From contig NZ_LT732529.1 in assembly GCF_900156865.1 (NCBI RefSeq), positions 459,666 to 523,665 on the forward strand: a stretch of 64,000 nucleotides of DNA, given 5' to 3'. The notes beneath the pieces are model-generated. The model worked only from the letters and a program-made list of their open reading frames with translations, made no database searches and was not told the DNA's origin. Made by a program: the position numbers and the translations under genes. Source of the DNA: Litchfieldia sinesaloumensis. Its GTDB lineage: Bacteria > Bacillota > Bacilli > Bacillales > Bacillaceae_L. How positions within the stretch are numbered: the stretch's first letter is position 1; every line of letters starts with the position of its first letter. This document shows, one piece after another, positions 36,896 through 45,402 of the stretch.

Positions 36896-38068
36896 ATGAA
36901 AAAATTTCAACAATCAGAAATTCTGCAGAAGTTACCAAAACAGTTTTTTGCCTCACTCGTTGCTAAGGTAAACAAAGTTGTTGCCGACGGCCATGATGTG
37001 ATTAATTTAGGACAAGGGAATCCTGATCAGCCAACCCCTCAGCATATTGTTGAAGCTTTAAAGGAGGCTGCTGACCAGCCTAAATTTCATAAATATTCTC
37101 CGTTTCGTGGTCATGCCTTCTTGAAGAAAGCAGTGGCACAATTTTATCAACGTGAATATGGAGTTGAGCTAGACCCGGAAACAGAGGTGGCCGTTTTATT
37201 TGGTGGAAAAGCGGGATTAGTAGAGATTCCGCAATGTCTTTTAAATCCTGGGGATATTGCATTGGTTCCAGATCCGGGTTATCCAGATTATTGGTCCGGT
37301 GTTGAACTTGCAAGAGCCGTAATGGAGTACATGCCCTTGAAGGAAGAAAATGGATTTTTACCGGTTTACTCGGATATCGATCGTGACAAACTTGAAAAAG
37401 CAAAAGTGATGTTTTTAAATTACCCGAATAACCCAACTGGGGCTGTTGCAACGAAAGACTTTTTCGAAGAAACAATCTCTTTTGCAAAAGAACACGATAT
37501 ATGTGTAGTCCATGATTTTGCTTATGGTGCGATTGGATTTGAAGGGAAAAGACCAGTTAGTTTTTTAGAAGTCGAAGGTTCAAAGGATATTGGGATTGAG
37601 ATTTATACTCTTTCCAAAACCTATAATATGGCAGGCTGGAGAGTTGGATTTGCTGTAGGAAATTCAAGTGTGATTGAAGCGTTAAATGTCATTCAAGACC
37701 ATATGTATGTAAGTCTATTTAGTCCAGTTCAAGTAGCCGCAGCGGCAGCTTTGAATGAATCACAGGATTGTGTAAAGGAACTTGTGGATAAGTACGAATC
37801 AAGACGCAAAGCTTTTATTGGTGCGCTACAGGATATTGGTTGGGATGTTAAGGCACCTGAAGGTTCATTTTTCGCATGGCTACCAGTACCTGAAGGCTAC
37901 ACATCTGTTAGTTTTGCAGATTTATTGCTTGAGAAAGCACATGTTGCAGTTGCACCAGGAATCGGCTTTGGTGAATATGGTGACCGCTATGTACGTGTTG
38001 GACTATTAACCGATGAAGGCCGACTTGTTGAGGCGGCGAATCGAATCAAAAAACTAAACTTGTTTTAA
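36896..38068 (+). CDS. mtnE: Methionine salvage aminotransferase
   Basis: 390 residues, PLP fold type I. Markers: NLGQGNPDQPTP, PDPGYPDYW, NYPNNPTG, VVHDFAYG, and the PLP lysine in TLSKTYNMAGWRVGF, with the substrate-carboxyl Arg near the C-terminus (YVRVGLL). It converts 4-methylthio-2-oxobutyrate to methionine, preferring glutamine. GAAGGTG precedes the ATG. Transcribed toward mtnW; the S-box between them controls only mtnW onward. Confidence 0.94.
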   Translation: MKKFQQSEILQKLPKQFFASLVAKVNKVVADGHDVINLGQGNPDQPTPQHIVEALKEAADQPKFHKYSPFRGHAFLKKAVAQFYQREYGVELDPETEVAVLFGGKAGLVEIPQCLLNPGDIALVPDPGYPDYWSGVELARAVMEYMPLKEENGFLPVYSDIDRDKLEKAKVMFLNYPNNPTGAVATKDFFEETISFAKEHDICVVHDFAYGAIGFEGKRPVSFLEVEGSKDIGIEIYTLSKTYNMAGWRVGFAVGNSSVIEALNVIQDHMYVSLFSPVQVAAAAALNESQDCVKELVDKYESRRKAFIGALQDIGWDVKAPEGSFFAWLPVPEGYTSVSFADLLLEKAHVAVAPGIGFGEYGDRYVRVGLLTDEGRLVEAANRIKKLNLF

Positions 38069-38081
38069 AATTAAAAAACAT

Positions 38082-38110
38082 TTGACAAGAAAAATGATAC
38101 CTGTCATAAT
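38082..38110 (+). promoter_or_regulatory. Sigma-A promoter of mtnWXBD
   Basis: TTGACA, 17-bp spacer, CATAAT, about 80 bp upstream of the S-box. Confidence 0.85.
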
Positions 38111-38189
38111 CCTAATTAAATTCCATTGTGAAATAGAAAAAAGGGTTGGGCTTTTCTAATGGAGGCTCAACAATTACATAAAATTTATT

Positions 38190-38299
38190 TTCTTATCAAG
38201 AGCAGGCGGAGGGACTAGCCCAGTGAAGCCCGGCAACCGACTTACATCGCGTAAGCACGGTGCTAATTCTTGCAGCTAATTAAGCTGGGAGATAAGAAG
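38190..38299 (+). promoter_or_regulatory. SAM-I (S-box) riboswitch of mtnWXBD
   Basis: P1 ttcttatcaagag ... gataagaag closes the element; agaggga-like gagggac, gtgaagccc, ggcaacc and ggtgctaatt blocks are all present. Size (110 nt) is normal. Confidence 0.95.
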
Positions 38300-38312
38300 A
38301 TGTTAGTTTGCT

Positions 38313-38338
38313 AACCTCTTCTTATGAAGAGGTTTTTT
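38313..38338 (+). terminator. S-box terminator of mtnW leader
   Basis: aacctcttc / gaagaggtt (4-nt loop) then TTTT. Its 5' arm can compete with the P1 closing strand, as in other S-boxes. Confidence 0.9.
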
Positions 38339-38377
38339 CGATTTCTTCGACATTTTTGATTGAAGCGAGGGGTAACA

Positions 38378-39616
38378 ATGAGCGAAGTGATTGCCACATA
38401 TTTGATCCATGATTCAGGGGCCAACTTAGAGAAAAAAGCCGAAGAAATTGCATTGGGCTTAACAGTCGGTTCTTGGACGAATCTACCAAAACTTGAACAA
38501 GACCAATTAGAAAAGCATAAGGGTACGGTCATTAGTGTTGAACAGTTAGAGTCAGACGACAGAATCAATCAATATCTTGGAAAAAAAGTAAATAAGGGCA
38601 TCATTAAAATTGCCTATCCAAGTGCTAATTTTAGTTGGGATTTACCAGCCATTTTAACGACGAGCTTTGGAAAACTTTCCTTAGATGGAGAGGTAAAGTT
38701 ACTAGACGTAGAGTTTTCGCAAGAGATAAAATCCGCATTTCCAGGACCTAAGTATGGAATTAATGGTATTCGAGAAAAACTTGGAGTTTTTGATAGACCA
38801 CTGGTGATGAGTATTTTTAAAGGAGTAATCGGCAGGGATATTGAGTATTTAAAAGACCAGTTACGAGAGCAAGCCCTAGGTGGAGTAGATATCATCAAGG
38901 ATGATGAAATCTTATTTGAAAACCCTAAAACACCTTTTGAAACTAGAATTATAGAGGGTAAAAAGGTGTTAGATGAAGTCTACAGCGCAACAGGGCACCG
39001 AGCATTGTATGCTGTGAATCTATCTGGAAGAACATTTGAGTTAAAGGAAAAAGCTAGGAAGGCTGTAGAACTTGGTGCTGACTTGTTATTGTTTAATGTG
39101 TTTGCTTACGGAATCGACGTCCTTCAAGCTCTAGCGGAGGATTCAGAAATTACATTACCAATTATGGCTCATCCAGCAGTTAGCGGTGCACTTACGCCAT
39201 CTAAATTTTACGGTTTTTCGAATTCATTGCTCTTAGGAAAATTACTACGATATGCAGGTAGTGACCTAGTCTTATTCCCTTCACCGTATGGTAGTGTTGC
39301 ACTAGAAAGAGAACAGACACTTGCGATAGCAAAGGAATTAACAAAGGTTGATGAGTCATTCGCGCCTTCTTTTCCTGTACCATCTGCCGGCATTCATCCA
39401 GGCTTAGTACCCCTCTTGATCAATGATTTTGGTATTGACAGTGTAATTAATGCGGGTGGTGGCGTTCACGGTCATCCTGATGGAGCTGTTGGGGGCGGAA
39501 AAGCCTTTAAAGCTGCCATAGAAGCAGTACTCCAGAAAAAAACTCTTGTAGAATATGCACAAAATAGCTCGGAGCTTCAAAAAGCGATAGAATTATGGGG
39601 TTCCAAAGAGGTGTAA
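38378..39616 (+). CDS. mtnW: 2,3-diketo-5-methylthiopentyl-1-phosphate enolase (RuBisCO-like)
   Basis: 412 residues from ATG 38378 (GCGAGGGG upstream; the in-frame TTG at 38360 is before the ribosome site). RuBisCO-like protein with the metal-binding motif [10 protein letters not shown] (carbamylated Lys position) and FKGVIGRD. The RuBisCO loop-6 lysine is replaced, as in the enolase type. It tautomerises DK-MTP-1-P to the HK-MTPenyl form. First gene of mtnWXBD. Confidence 0.96.
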   Translation: MSEVIATYLIHDSGANLEKKAEEIALGLTVGSWTNLPKLEQDQLEKHKGTVISVEQLESDDRINQYLGKKVNKGIIKIAYPSANFSWDLPAILTTSFGKLSLDGEVKLLDVEFSQEIKSAFPGPKYGINGIREKLGVFDRPLVMSIFKGVIGRDIEYLKDQLREQALGGVDIIKDDEILFENPKTPFETRIIEGKKVLDEVYSATGHRALYAVNLSGRTFELKEKARKAVELGADLLLFNVFAYGIDVLQALAEDSEITLPIMAHPAVSGALTPSKFYGFSNSLLLGKLLRYAGSDLVLFPSPYGSVALEREQTLAIAKELTKVDESFAPSFPVPSAGIHPGLVPLLINDFGIDSVINAGGGVHGHPDGAVGGGKAFKAAIEAVLQKKTLVEYAQNSSELQKAIELWGSKEV

Positions 39617-39618
39617 CG

Positions 39619-40281
39619 ATGAAAAAACCTATTATTTTCTGTGATTTTGATGGCACAATTACAAATACGGATAACATTATTGCCATTATGAAAAAATTCG
39701 CGCCTCCTGAGTGGGAACAATTGAAGGATCAAGTACTTTCACAAGCCATTCCTATTCAAGAGGGTGTTAGTAAGATGTTCGCGCTTTTACCTTCTGCATC
39801 GAGAAAAGAAATTACAGAATACATTCTTGAACACGCGGAAATCCGCGAGGGCTTTGAAGAATTTGTAGCATTCTTAAAAGAACAAGGTATCCCCCTATAC
39901 ATCGTCAGTGGTGGAATCGACTTTTTTGTAGAACCGCTATTAGACGGGCTTGTTTCTAAGGAGCAAATATACTGTAATAAGGCTGACTTTTCAAAAGAAA
40001 GAATCAATATTGTATGGCCATATACATGTGATGAAAAATGTGAATATGACTGCGGATGCTGTAAACCCACTTTAATTCGAAAGTTAGCCAAACAAACTGA
40101 TTTTAAAATAGTAATTGGTGATTCGATTACAGACCTTCAGGCAGCTAAGCTGGCTGACAAGGTCATTGCTAGAGACTTTCTCGTTGAAAAATGCAAAGAA
40201 TTAGAGATTACACACACACCGTTTCATTCCTTTTTTGGTGTAATTGAAAGTCTCAAAAAGGAGGTTGTGACAAATGCTTAG
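39619..40281 (+). CDS. mtnX: HK-MTPenyl-1-P phosphatase
   Basis: 220 residues. HAD phosphatase: motif [12 protein letters not shown], motif II VSGG, motif [20 protein letters not shown] cap segment with a Cys-rich patch ([12 protein letters not shown]) is typical of MtnX. It dephosphorylates the MtnW product to the acireductone. ATG at 39619 lies 2 bp after the mtnW stop with AAAGAGG inside mtnW, and it overlaps mtnB by 8 bp. Confidence 0.95.
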   Translation: MKKPIIFCDFDGTITNTDNIIAIMKKFAPPEWEQLKDQVLSQAIPIQEGVSKMFALLPSASRKEITEYILEHAEIREGFEEFVAFLKEQGIPLYIVSGGIDFFVEPLLDGLVSKEQIYCNKADFSKERINIVWPYTCDEKCEYDCGCCKPTLIRKLAKQTDFKIVIGDSITDLQAAKLADKVIARDFLVEKCKELEITHTPFHSFFGVIESLKKEVVTNA

Positions 40282-40900
40282 ATTGAAACAATGGAGTGAA
40301 CTTGCAGATGTGAAGGATGAGCTTGCGAGCCGGGATTGGTTCATGGGAACGAGTGGGAACCTTGCAATCAAAGTATCTGACAATCCAATTACTTTTTTAG
40401 TTACAGCAAGTGGCAAGGATAAGAGGAAACGAACAGATGAGGACTTTCTACTCGTTGATGGAGCGGGGAATCCAGCTGCTCCAACAGATTTGAAACCATC
40501 TGCAGAAACATTGTTGCATGTAGAAATCTATAACAAAACCAATGCTGGTTGTAGTCTTCATGTCCATACTGTCGATAACAATGTTATTTCTGAACTTTAC
40601 GGGGATAAGGGAGAAGTTGTCTTTCAAGGACAGGAGATTATAAAGGCACTTGGCTTATGGGAAGAGGACGCGGAAATCCGCATTCCGATTATTAAAAATC
40701 ATTCCGATATCCCGACACTTGCCAAACATTTTAGTGAGCATGTGAAGAGCGACTTTGGTGCAGTTCTAATTAGAAATCACGGAATTACAGTTTGGGCCAA
40801 AGATGCATTCGACGCAAAAAAACATCTAGAGGCCTATGAATTTCTATTTAGCTATCATCTAAAACTACTAGCATTAAATCCCATACAAATTAGGGTATAA
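40274..40900 (+). CDS. mtnB: Methylthioribulose-1-phosphate dehydratase
   Basis: 208 residues, class II aldolase/adducin fold. Zinc ligands are seen in SLHVHTVDN and in RNHGITVWA; the N-terminal GTSGNLAIK is the phosphate-binding loop. It dehydrates MTRu-1-P to DK-MTP-1-P, so in the pathway it acts before MtnW. Strong AAGGAGG site within mtnX. Translationally coupled. Confidence 0.95.
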   Translation: MLRLKQWSELADVKDELASRDWFMGTSGNLAIKVSDNPITFLVTASGKDKRKRTDEDFLLVDGAGNPAAPTDLKPSAETLLHVEIYNKTNAGCSLHVHTVDNNVISELYGDKGEVVFQGQEIIKALGLWEEDAEIRIPIIKNHSDIPTLAKHFSEHVKSDFGAVLIRNHGITVWAKDAFDAKKHLEAYEFLFSYHLKLLALNPIQIRV

Positions 40901-40922
40901 AATAAAAAACGAGGTGGAGAAA

Positions 40923-41465
40923 ATGGCAAATATTCATTTACGTAACACAGGAGAAAGAGTAGAAGGACAAGAAAAGGTAGCTGCATTTTTAGAAGAGCAG
41001 GGTGTTCTATATGAACACTGGGATACTAGTAAACTACCAGCTGAACTTAAAGGAAATTGTAAAATTAATGACGAAGAAAAAGAGCAAATCTTATCGATTT
41101 ATGAGGAAGAAATCAAGTCATTAGGTGAACGCAATGGATACCAAAAATGGGATGTTATTGCACTTTCTGAGGCAACTCCGAATCTGGATGAACTTTTAAA
41201 GAAGTTTGAACAAGTACATGTCCATACAGAAGATGAAGTTCGTGCAATTGTAGCAGGGCACGGAATTTTCGTTATCAAAGGAAGTGGAGACACAGGCTAT
41301 TTCGACGTAGAATTAGAGGCGGGTGATGTGATTTCTGTACCAGTTGATACACCACATTTCTTTACATTAATGGATGACCGTGAAGTGGTTGCTGTGCGCT
41401 TGTTTATCGACCCGGAAGGTTGGGTGGCACATCCTTTTAAAGACCCAGAATTTGCTCAAAACTAA
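40923..41465 (+). CDS. mtnD: Acireductone dioxygenase
   Basis: 180 residues from ATG 40923 (GAGGTGGAG upstream). Cupin metal motif HVHTEDEVR gives three ligands; the fourth is His in VDTPHFFTL. It converts the acireductone to formate and 4-methylthio-2-oxobutyrate (Fe form), the MtnE substrate. Last gene of the operon, closing the set needed to go from methylthioribose to methionine. Confidence 0.96.
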   Translation: MANIHLRNTGERVEGQEKVAAFLEEQGVLYEHWDTSKLPAELKGNCKINDEEKEQILSIYEEEIKSLGERNGYQKWDVIALSEATPNLDELLKKFEQVHVHTEDEVRAIVAGHGIFVIKGSGDTGYFDVELEAGDVISVPVDTPHFFTLMDDREVVAVRLFIDPEGWVAHPFKDPEFAQN

Positions 41466-41472
41466 ATGGATC

Positions 41473-41511
41473 AGAAAGAGCTTTATGGTAGTGTTCCATA
41501 AAGCTCTTTTC
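41473..41511 (+). terminator. Terminator of mtnWXBD
   Basis: A 14-bp stem (aaagagctttatgg / ccataaagctcttt) then a short T-run. Confidence 0.9.
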
Positions 41512-41646
41512 GATAGGTCGAAAGTACGAATTTTATTTACATATTTATCCGAATATGTTACATTTTTGTTCACTGGTATACATACAATTTCTTGAATATA
41601 CTATAGTAGAGAGGCATTTCTTTCTATTTTATGAGGAGTGGGGAAA

Positions 41647-42276
41647 ATGAAAATACGCTATAATTTTGTCCAAAAATCAGATGTGAAATTTTGTGATGAC
41701 AAACTTACGATTGAACAGGCTCTTCAATTATTAAATGAAACAGGTTTTCGCTCAATTCCCGTATTATCGAAAAATGGCACAAACTTTGAAGGTTTAATTT
41801 ACAAAGTTGATATTTTAGAGTACTTATATGAAAACAAAGGAGACGCAAATGCAAATGTGTCTACACTTGTCGAAAGTAAGGATGCCTACGTATATGAAGA
41901 AGACTCATTCTTTAAGACATTTTTAACAATCCGACGTTTACCATTCATTGCTGTACTGAATACTGAAAATGAATTCCAAGGAATTATCACTCATGCAAAT
42001 GTTATGGATGTCCTAGAGGATTCATTCGGAATGAAGACGGGTGGTTATACTTTAACTATTGCTACAATTGAACATAAAGGGGCCATTAAGGAGCTTGTTT
42101 CATTGATTCGTGATATTAATATTGATGGCATGCTAACCCTTGATAATGGTGAAAAATATCTCCGCCGCATAATTTTAAATCTACCTGGTTCACTTGGCGA
42201 GGAAAAGATTCAAGAAGTTAAGCGGAAACTAGAAGCAAAAGAATTCCGCGTTACACATATCGATCGAATTAAATAA
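41647..42276 (+). CDS. cbpA: CBS-ACT protein, CbpA-like c-di-AMP-binding
   Basis: 209 residues from ATG 41647 (GAGGAGTGGGG upstream). Two CBS motifs lie at about residues 5-60 and 70-125 (LNETGFRSIPVLSKNG; LPFIAVLNTENEFQGIITH), followed by an ACT-like C-terminal domain (LTIATIEHKGAIKELVSLIRDI). This arrangement matches my memory of Listeria CbpA and bacillar homologues that bind c-di-AMP. The shorter DarB/CbpB has CBS only, so it is excluded. Function beyond ligand binding is unclear. Confidence 0.75.
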   Translation: MKIRYNFVQKSDVKFCDDKLTIEQALQLLNETGFRSIPVLSKNGTNFEGLIYKVDILEYLYENKGDANANVSTLVESKDAYVYEEDSFFKTFLTIRRLPFIAVLNTENEFQGIITHANVMDVLEDSFGMKTGGYTLTIATIEHKGAIKELVSLIRDINIDGMLTLDNGEKYLRRIILNLPGSLGEEKIQEVKRKLEAKEFRVTHIDRIK

Positions 42277-42293
42277 AAAATGAATAAATGAAT

Positions 42294-42327
42294 AAAACCT
42301 ATAGATGGAAAATCTATAGGTTTTTCT
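42294..42327 (+). terminator. Terminator after cbpA-like gene
   Basis: A 12-bp stem, aaacctatagat / atctataggttt, then TT. Confidence 0.85.
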
Positions 42328-42590
42328 ATCAAAATTTTTTGTCGTTTTATGTGTTATTATAGGTGTCGAAAAAAGTTGAACTGCGTCTTGGAAGCGATTT
42401 CGTACACAATTTTGTAAATTTTTTAAAGAAAAAAATGTCTATTTTTGCGAATCTATTTACATAAATAGTAGATTTTGTAATAATTCATAGAGTAGCAACT
42501 AGTGATGAACCAAAAGTTTTAGTGTGGTACATACCATAGTTGTATGCGGCGTTAGGACTCATCTAACGTGTGAATAAAGGAGTGGAAGTT
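42328..42590 (+). promoter_or_regulatory. Long AT-rich leader region of the Spo0E-like gene
   Basis: No gene is seen. It contains TGTCGAA at 42364-42370 (0A-box consensus), a palindrome at 42451-42473 built on ctattta-ca-taaatag, and a small hairpin cgttag / ctaacg directly before the ribosome site. AT-richness fits AbrB/Spo0A control, which is known for spo0E; this is inference. Confidence 0.4.
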
Positions 42591-42845
42591 TTGGAAACCA
42601 GGCGTGTAGATTACAAACAGATACTATTAGACGAAATCAATAAAAAAAGAGAAGAAATGATCACTATTGCTAATAGTACGGGGTTTACAAGTAATGAAAC
42701 AATCGAATGTAGTCAAGAACTTGATGAACTTATAAATATCTATCAACGAGCAGAAACAGCAGAACGAAACCATTCACTTTTTCGTCAGTTTTTAAAGAGA
42801 GTCATGTTATTTTTCGCACTTCAAAAAGTCAGCTATAAATCATAA
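42591..42845 (+). CDS. Spo0E-like aspartyl-phosphate phosphatase
   Basis: 84 residues. TTG start at 42591, chosen because AAAGGAGTGG lies 7 nt upstream; an upstream in-frame GTG lacks a site. The family motif SQELD is at residues 41-45, between two predicted helices (residues 7-30 and 36-60). Spo0E proteins dephosphorylate Spo0A~P and delay sporulation. It is in the spo0E place of the B. subtilis order (after mtnD, before kinD). Confidence 0.87.
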   Translation: METRRVDYKQILLDEINKKREEMITIANSTGFTSNETIECSQELDELINIYQRAETAERNHSLFRQFLKRVMLFFALQKVSYKS

Positions 42846-42923
42846 ATATAAGATGCAAGTTCCAAACAATTCATAGCATGGATTGTTTATTTTTTTTGAT
42901 AAAAAAAGCGAAAAGTATTTCAT

Positions 42924-42950
42924 GAAAAAAAGGACGCTTAGAGCGTCCTT
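42924..42950 (-). terminator. Terminator of the MFS gene
   Basis: Stem aaggacgct / agcgtcctt with a 3-nt loop and a minus-strand T-run. Confidence 0.85.
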
Positions 42951-42960
42951 ACCAATCAAA

Positions 42961-44193
42961 TTAAGCATTATTCCATTCATTTAGTTTTCGATCAGTTGGT
43001 AACAGGAAGGCTAAGAGTCCCAACAAAGGAAGGAAGCCCATAATGATGATGGTCGGTGTCAATCCGATAGCATCGATGATTGAACCAATTGCTACACCAC
43101 CTATCGCTCCCATACCGAACGCTAGGCCAACAATCAACCCGGACATCATCCCAATTTTTCCTGGCATCAATTCCTGCGCGTATACGACTGTAACGGAGAA
43201 GCTGGATAACAGGATAAATCCAATCACTGTTACGAGTACAATCGCGACATGCGGACCGACAAAAGGGAGAATCAGTGCCATTGGAGCTGTTCCTAGTAAG
43301 GAAACGATTATCACATTTCGTTTTCCAAACTTGTCAGCCAAAGGTCCACCAAAGAATGTTCCTAATGCTCCTGTTGCTAAAAATAGGAAGATAAAAATTT
43401 GAGCTTGTGAAATGCTGTACCCATACTTTTCGATTACGTAAAAAGAGTAAAAGTTTGTGATGCTTGACATATACCATGTGCGTGCAAATACAAATAAAAT
43501 AAGAACAACTAATGCAAATTTTATAGCTTTCATGTTTCGCGGAACAGACGAAATTGCTTTTTGAACCTTCTTTTGAAGTTCAATTGTCTTTAGGGTTTTT
43601 GAATACCATTTAGCAATATAGATAAGTAGGCCAACCGCAAGTGCTGCAACTAATGAAAACCAAATAGCTCCAAATTGTCCGAGAGGAACAAGTATTAATG
43701 CCGTAATAACTGGGGCAAGAGCCTGACCTGAATTCCCTCCCACTTGATAAATGGATTGTGCCAATCCACGTCTGTTACCAGCAGCCATGTAGGCAACACG
43801 CGACCCTTCTGGATGGAAAACAGCAGACCCTACACCAATTAACAAGACTGAAAGAATAATAGTTACAAAATTAGGCGCAAATGCTAGCCCAATCACACCA
43901 AAAAAGGTAAAGGTTAGGCCAATTGGCAAAGCGAAAGGCATTGGTTTTTTATCCGTATACCAACCCACAACAGGTTGGGCAACTGATGATACAATCTGTA
44001 ATGCAAAAGATATTAATCCAAGCTGTGTAAACGATAATCCCATGGATCGTTCTAAAATAGGAAACATTGCTGGAATAATAGCTTGGATGGAGTCATTTAA
44101 CATATGGCAAAATCCAATAATAAATAATATTGAGTAAAGCGTTTTCTGAGCATCGGCTTCTGTACTTGTAGCCTGTGTTTTAACTGCAAGCAT
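42961..44193 (-). CDS. MFS exporter, fosmidomycin-resistance (Fsr) type
   Basis: 410 residues from ATG 44193 (AAAGGGGAAG upstream). Twelve membrane helices. Fsr-like marks: HMLNDSIQAIIPAMFPI in helix 1, PVVGWYTDKKP (MFS motif A), and GSAVFHPEGSRVAYMAAG, which is characteristic of this subfamily. The Fsr prototype exports fosmidomycin; the natural substrate here is unknown. Inserted between the spo0E-like and kinD-like genes relative to B. subtilis. Confidence 0.9.
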   Translation of the reverse strand: MLAVKTQATSTEADAQKTLYSILFIIGFCHMLNDSIQAIIPAMFPILERSMGLSFTQLGLISFALQIVSSVAQPVVGWYTDKKPMPFALPIGLTFTFFGVIGLAFAPNFVTIILSVLLIGVGSAVFHPEGSRVAYMAAGNRRGLAQSIYQVGGNSGQALAPVITALILVPLGQFGAIWFSLVAALAVGLLIYIAKWYSKTLKTIELQKKVQKAISSVPRNMKAIKFALVVLILFVFARTWYMSSITNFYSFYVIEKYGYSISQAQIFIFLFLATGALGTFFGGPLADKFGKRNVIIVSLLGTAPMALILPFVGPHVAIVLVTVIGFILLSSFSVTVVYAQELMPGKIGMMSGLIVGLAFGMGAIGGVAIGSIIDAIGLTPTIIIMGFLPLLGLLAFLLPTDRKLNEWNNA

Positions 44194-44411
44194 TTTAAAC
44201 TTCCCCTTTGTTTCTCTCATGTTATAGTTTTTTCATCCTTCCCTCTATGAAAAACCTTTTTCCCATTTTTGTAAAGAGAAAAGTAAAAATAAATAGGATG
44301 TAAATCAAGACAGAAAGCGACATATCTATTTTTTCCAGTAACAGCTTTACCTAGTTTGAAATTTCTGATAAATTTAGTGGTAAGATAGTAATCTCGATAA
44401 GGAGGCATGAC

Positions 44412-45359
44412 ATGAAATACAGAAGATTGGGCCGGTCTGGTCTTAAGGTTAGTGAAATAAGTTTAGGAAGCTGGCTAACTTTTGGTAAAACAGTTGATGA
44501 AAAAATGGCAGCAAAAACGGTTCATAAAGCGTATGAACTTGGTATAAATTTCTTTGATTCGGCAAATGTATATGAGCGTGGAGAAGCTGAGCGTATATTA
44601 GCGAGCGCTTTAAAGGAATATCCTCGAGAATCATATTGTATTACAACAAAGGCATTTGGCCAGATGGGAGACGGCCCAAATGATAGAGGTTTATCCAGAA
44701 AGCATATAATGGAACAGGTTCACGCAAGCTTAAGACGGATGGAATTAGATTATGTAGATGTGTTTTATTGTCATCGCTATGATGAAGAAACTCCTTTAGA
44801 TGAGACACTTAGAGCAATCGATGATTTAGTAAGACAAGGAAAAATCCTGTATGTCGGGGTAAGTGAATGGACAGCAGCCCAAATCCAAGAAGCTGTTGCG
44901 ATTGCAGATAAATATTTATTAGACCGAATTGTCGTCAATCAGCCTCAATACAATATGCTCCATCGTGATATAGAGGATGAGATAATCCCAGTTTGTGAGA
45001 AAAATGGGATTTCACAGGTCGTGTATTCACCGTTGGCCCAAGGAGTCTTAACGGGAAAATATCGAGATGGTACGATACCATCCGGTAGTAGGGGAGCCAA
45101 TTCCCAGGTAAATACATGGGTAAAAAATATCATAGGCGGAATCGTTTCAACTAAACTAGATCGACTCGAGGAGTTTGCACTGGAATTAGGTGTTACCTTG
45201 CCTGAATTAGCCCTTTCATGGATATTGAGGCAGCATAATATAGCAAGTACACTTGTTGGTGCAACAAATCCCGAACAAATTGAGGCAAACGCCAAGGCAT
45301 CAGAACTAGTACTTGGATTTGAAGAGATTAAAAGAGTGGAAGCAATCCTTACAGTTTAA
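44412..45359 (+). CDS. Aldo-keto reductase (Kv-beta/YajO-like)
   Basis: 315 residues, (beta/alpha)8 barrel. Tetrad: Asp in NFFDSANVY, Tyr in the same motif, Lys in CITTKAFG, and His in VFYCHRYD. NADPH is bound by SPLAQGVLTGKY and LVGATNPEQIEANAKA. The closest subgroup is the potassium-channel beta-subunit type; real substrate unknown. GGAGGC site upstream; single gene. Confidence 0.92.
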   Translation: MKYRRLGRSGLKVSEISLGSWLTFGKTVDEKMAAKTVHKAYELGINFFDSANVYERGEAERILASALKEYPRESYCITTKAFGQMGDGPNDRGLSRKHIMEQVHASLRRMELDYVDVFYCHRYDEETPLDETLRAIDDLVRQGKILYVGVSEWTAAQIQEAVAIADKYLLDRIVVNQPQYNMLHRDIEDEIIPVCEKNGISQVVYSPLAQGVLTGKYRDGTIPSGSRGANSQVNTWVKNIIGGIVSTKLDRLEEFALELGVTLPELALSWILRQHNIASTLVGATNPEQIEANAKASELVLGFEEIKRVEAILTV

Positions 45360-45374
45360 TCATTTCATAACAAA

Positions 45375-45397
45375 GCCCACTTTATTTAAAGTGGGTT
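45375..45397. terminator. Convergent-gene terminator
   Basis: cccacttta / taaagtggg with a 2-nt spacer, between the reductase gene and the kinase gene. Confidence 0.7.
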
Positions 45398-45402
45398 CAT
45401 TA

